From the NCBI RefSeq assembly GCF_014596445.1, contig NZ_MECL01000178.1, forward strand, positions 1 to 64,000: a DNA stretch of 64,000 bases, in the 5' to 3' direction. Position numbers and translations under genes: made by a program. Below, piece by piece: positions 61,033 through 64,000 of the stretch. A model generated the notes under the pieces. It did no database searches and had not been told where the DNA came from. It saw only the letters and a program-made list of their open reading frames with translations. Source of the DNA: Streptomyces sp. CBMA29 (GTDB lineage Bacteria; Actinomycetota; Actinomycetes; Streptomycetales; Streptomycetaceae). Each line of letters begins with the position of its first letter. The stretch's first letter is position 1.

Positions 61033-64000
61033 TCAGAAAAGCCGCCCGTACACGTTCCACCCCGGCCCGACCCGCACCCGCGCGCCGAACTGCCCGTTCG
61101 CCGTCGCCGCGTACCGCCACAGCACGCCCGCCGCGTCCCGCGCCAGCAGATCCGCCCGACCGTCCCGGTTCAGGTCACCGGGGCCGACGAGGGCGTTGTA
61201 CGTGTTCCAGCCCGAGCCGATCCGTACCCGCGCCTTCAGGCCGCCCGCGCCGTCGCCGTCGTACCGCCACAGCACGCCCGACGTGTCCCGCGCGACGACA
61301 TCGCCGACGCCGTCGCCCGTGAGGTCGCCCGTCCCGACGATCGCCGAGAAGATCCCGAATCCGTGCCCGACCTTGACCCGGGTCCTGAAGGAGCCCGCGC
61401 CGTCGTCCGCGTAGAGGTAGAGATCGCCGCCAGGTGTACGCGCGAGCAGGTCGGAGCGGCCGTCGCCGGTCAGATCACCGGGCGAGAGAAGGGAGTTGTA
61501 GATGTTCCAGCCGGGTCCGATCAGCTTGGACGGCTGGGACCGCGAGAAGGAGCCCTCGCAACCACCGGGATAGGAACGGAGTTGGCCGTCGCTGGTGCGC
61601 ACCAGCAGATTGCCGCAGCCGTTGTCGTCCAGGTCGTCGAAGGCGAGATACGTGGCGGTGGTCGGCCAGCCCTGGTCGGCGGTCCGGGGCGACAGCAGGC
61701 CGCCGGAACCGTTGCCCACGTACAACCGCAGAACTCCGCCCGAGGTGAGGCCGACGACACCGCCGTCGGCTCCGGAGGTGAGGGCGTGGTGGTTGGGGCT
61801 GGAACGGGCGACCCCGAGAATGCCGGACGCCGTGGTGCCGGGGCTCAGGCCGTTGGCCGGGGCGGCGGTCAGCGTCCAGCGATAGGTGCCGTCCGGGGCG
61901 TACGCGCCCTTGGCGTTCTTGCCGTCCCAGTGCGCGAAGACCTCCGCGCGAGCCGCCCCGCCGGTGACGGTCGTGAAGAGCGCGCCGGTCGCCGCGTTAC
62001 GGAAGTCGACCTTCCACCCGGAGGTGGCACCGCTCAGCACCCACCAGCCCTGCCACCGGCTGTTCGCCTGCCGCGGCCGGACCGGCAGATCGACCTGCGA
62101 CCAGACGGCGTTGAGCGCCGACGGGGCGATTCCCGCCGAAATCAGGTGAGTTGACGCGTCGGGAGCCGTATACGCGATCCCGCCGCGGTACTTGTCCACC
62201 GTCCACGAGAGTCCGCGGTCGCCGCCGGGCGCCGCCGGATCGGCGGGCAGCGCGGCCACGACGCGCGTCTTCCCCGCGTCCGACGCGCCCGACCGGACGT
62301 CGGTGACGGTGAGTTGGTCACCGGAGTGCCGTACGACGAAGCCGTCGCCGAGCAGGGCGGGCCCCGCGGGTACGGCGACGGACTTCTTCACCGTACGGTC
62401 GTACACACCGGCCGGACCGTTCGCGCCGCAGGACCAGTACAACAGGCGTCCCAGCGCCTGCACTTCCTTGATCGCGCAGGGCGCGTCGGTGGTGAGCGAG
62501 GGCAGCGCGGCCGGGCCGGACGAGTCGTTGCTCCGCAGATCCGTCTGGGCGAGCTGTCCCTTGGTGCCGGTCGCACTCCACAGGGTGTCGCCCCACAGCG
62601 CCGCCGGGACGATCGGCCGCGAGATGACCGCCTTCCGGTATCCGGGCGAGATGACGTACTGGCGGCCGTTGGAGCCACCGTTGTAGAGCGTGAATCTCTC
62701 CGACGCGTCCACGATCCGGCCGCCGGTCGAGCCGACCGGGAAACCGTAGAACCCGCCGCCGCTCATGACGTCGACCACGTCGCCGCCGGTATCGGCACCG
62801 GCACCGGCACCGGCGCGAATGTAGGCGGTGCCCCGCTCTTCGCTGCCCGCGACCAGGCTGACCGCGCAGTGGCCCGGCGCGCCGCAGGTGGAGATCGGGT
62901 CCGGTTCCGAGACGGTGTGCGGGGGCGCGGTGCCGGGCTGCGGGACCGCGCCCGTCCCTTCGTCCTGTACGTAGAAACGCGCTCCGGGGACGGCACCCGT
63001 CCCGTCCGGCATGCCCTCCATGAAGCTCAGCCGGCCTCGGGCCAGCGCGAGCCCGTACCGTACCGGCTTCTCCACCTCGTGGTGGAACAGCGTGACGGGA
63101 GCGCCCCCGGTCGGCGCGAAACGGTAGGAGTTCCAGTGGTCGGAGTCGGCGCCGCCGCTGACGACCGTGCCGCCGTCCTGCGACCCGGTCGGGGCCGCGG
63201 CGTCCGGCAGCGGCTGGGTGACCGGGCCGCCGTCCAGCGGCACCGAGTACAGCGGGTCGGCCCGGCCGTCGTTCCAGACCGAGCCCTTGCGAACGGCGAG
63301 CAGCGCGGTGTCGGACAGGGTGACGGTGTACTCGGTGGTGTCGGCGTGCGCCTCGACCGGCAGGGCGACCGTACGGGGCGCGGCCTGCGGGTCGTCCAGG
63401 GAGTAGAGCGTCAGAACGCCGGCGCTGTACCAGCCGAAGGAACGCGTGTTGCTGAGCTTGAGGCTGCTCACGGGCGCCTGCATGGTGCGGACGACGGCGC
63501 CGGTCGTGAGGTCCAGGACGCTTTGGCTCAGCTGGCCCGCGACCGTGGTGGCGACCACGATGCGCGTCCCGCGCTCGCCGCGCAGCAGCGTGGCCGCGTA
63601 CTTCGCGCCCGTGGGCAGCCCGGTCAGCGGGCGTTCGGTGAAGGCGGTCGCGTCCCCGGTGACGGTCAGCAGGTGGACGGTCTGCCCGGTGACGGTGTCG
63701 CCACCGGCGTCGGTGTCGTCGGTCGTCGTGATCACGGCCCACCCGTCGGGCGTGCCGATCGCGCTGCGGTACGCGTGGCCGGGCGGCAGCGCGAAGTCGA
63801 CGGCGGTGGCGGTGGCCGGGTCGAGCAGCCGCACGTTCTTGGCGGGGTATCCGCTGACATACCGTTCCGCGCCGCCGGGGAGGAGCACGAGATTCGTCCC
63901 CACGCTGCCGAGCGTCCGTGGTGCCCCGGTCCCGTACGGCACCCACTGGTCGACGTCGCCGAACACCCTCAGGTAGCCGGTGGCACCGGACGTGACGACC
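61033..64000 (-). CDS. Large FG-GAP/VCBS repeat protein (5' end outside window)
   Basis: The frame is open from the stop at 61033 through the right edge; the N-terminus is missing. At least 988 residues are visible. The N-terminal part looks like beta-propeller-type sequence with LLPGGAERYVSGYPAKNVRL and repeated Gly/Thr-rich strands. FlgD-like TSGWKVDFRNAATGALFTTV with HWDGKNAKGAYAPDGTYRWT suggests an FlgD-Ig domain. The C-terminal 250 residues are VCBS/FG-GAP repeats with calcium-type DLTGDGRSDLLAR, DLTGDGVGDVVAR and DLNRDGRADLLAR. It is probably secreted and may bind carbohydrate or protein; the exact role is unknown. Confidence 0.85.
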   Translation of the reverse strand, partial: VVTSGATGYLRVFGDVDQWVPYGTGAPRTLGSVGTNLVLLPGGAERYVSGYPAKNVRLLDPATATAVDFALPPGHAYRSAIGTPDGWAVITTTDDTDAGGDTVTGQTVHLLTVTGDATAFTERPLTGLPTGAKYAATLLRGERGTRIVVATTVAGQLSQSVLDLTTGAVVRTMQAPVSSLKLSNTRSFGWYSAGVLTLYSLDDPQAAPRTVALPVEAHADTTEYTVTLSDTALLAVRKGSVWNDGRADPLYSVPLDGGPVTQPLPDAAAPTGSQDGGTVVSGGADSDHWNSYRFAPTGGAPVTLFHHEVEKPVRYGLALARGRLSFMEGMPDGTGAVPGARFYVQDEGTGAVPQPGTAPPHTVSEPDPISTCGAPGHCAVSLVAGSEERGTAYIRAGAGAGADTGGDVVDVMSGGGFYGFPVGSTGGRIVDASERFTLYNGGSNGRQYVISPGYRKAVISRPIVPAALWGDTLWSATGTKGQLAQTDLRSNDSSGPAALPSLTTDAPCAIKEVQALGRLLYWSCGANGPAGVYDRTVKKSVAVPAGPALLGDGFVVRHSGDQLTVTDVRSGASDAGKTRVVAALPADPAAPGGDRGLSWTVDKYRGGIAYTAPDASTHLISAGIAPSALNAVWSQVDLPVRPRQANSRWQGWWVLSGATSGWKVDFRNAATGALFTTVTGGAARAEVFAHWDGKNAKGAYAPDGTYRWTLTAAPANGLSPGTTASGILGVARSSPNHHALTSGADGGVVGLTSGGVLRLYVGNGSGGLLSPRTADQGWPTTATYLAFDDLDDNGCGNLLVRTSDGQLRSYPGGCEGSFSRSQPSKLIGPGWNIYNSLLSPGDLTGDGRSDLLARTPGGDLYLYADDGAGSFRTRVKVGHGFGIFSAIVGTGDLTGDGVGDVVARDTSGVLWRYDGDGAGGLKARVRIGSGWNTYNALVGPGDLNRDGRADLLARDAAGVLWRYAATANGQFGARVRVGPGWNVYGRLF

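Overview
The window is high-GC actinobacterial chromosome, almost certainly Streptomyces or a close relative. The signs are strong third-position G/C bias, many GTG starts, an NsdA-like sporulation regulator, WhiJ-like HTH/DUF397/ATPase modules, a kdpFABC operon, a c-di-AMP riboswitch in front of an M23 peptidase, and a tRNA-Lys gene used as an integration site.

Layout. 1-6.5 kb: a partial membrane-anchored esterase-like gene, DNA polymerase III delta-prime (holB), then a striking 0.9-kb structure (two 198-bp inverted arms around eight G-rich tandem units), then an asparagine-synthetase/macrolactam-cyclase homologue with a degenerate PP-loop. 6.5-12.2 kb: NsdA-like regulator, L-2-hydroxyglutarate oxidase, TrmB, PrsW-type membrane protease. 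12.5-15.4 kb: a small low-GC patch with a Uma2 nuclease-fold protein, an SRA-like/PD-(D/E)XK fusion (candidate modification-dependent restriction enzyme), a broken HTH gene and a TMEM175-type channel whose start codon seems to be ATT. 15.3-26 kb: membrane protein, two-component system, small hypotheticals, M23 peptidase under a c-di-AMP riboswitch, Tat-exported amidase, an HTH-DUF397-(DUF6879 remnant)/ATPase module, a Ddn-like F420 enzyme and hypotheticals. 26.3-31 kb: a potassium-pump operon, [27-aa micropeptide]-kdpF-kdpA-kdpB-kdpC, with overlapping stop/start codons up to kdpB. 31.1-36.9 kb: a translationally coupled three-gene CATRA-type conflict operon (small protein, membrane CATRA protein, TPR-CHAT protease) followed by a Nudix hydrolase. 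37-42.8 kb: GH25 lysozyme, YihY/BrkB membrane protein, ATP-grasp enzyme (apparent ATA start), DoxX/HxlR divergent pair, methyltransferase, Nudix.

43.1-59.3 kb is accessory. On its left are decayed paralogues (a broken Nudix gene and a frameshifted ATPase-DUF6907 gene) around a DUF1152/GntR divergent pair with clear AGTGGC/GCCACT operators. An integrated element then runs between two perfect 43-bp direct repeats (46695-46737 and 59228-59270), the second lying in the 3' half of an intact tRNA-Lys(TTT). It carries a DUF433/DUF5615 toxin-antitoxin pair, Nudix, HTH-TPR regulator, ATPase-DUF6907, a GRDP-like protein, a methyltransferase, a DUF3631 helicase-like gene, an excisionase-like HTH, an XRE regulator with an operator across its own start codon, a tyrosine integrase and a SIR2-domain (probable anti-phage) gene. 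No conjugation (Tra/FtsK-like) gene is visible, so it looks like a stripped AICE-type island. After the tRNA come an amino-acid permease and a large secreted-type VCBS/FG-GAP repeat protein that runs off the right edge.

The best candidates for under-described biology are the inverted-repeat/tandem-repeat structure at 2.3-3.2 kb, the CATRA-CHAT-Nudix operon, the integrated island with its swapped tRNA terminator and decayed paralogues, and the AUG-near-cognate starts (ATT, ATA, perhaps ATC) found at ideal or plausible Shine-Dalgarno positions. All functional calls are from reading motifs; no database search was run.
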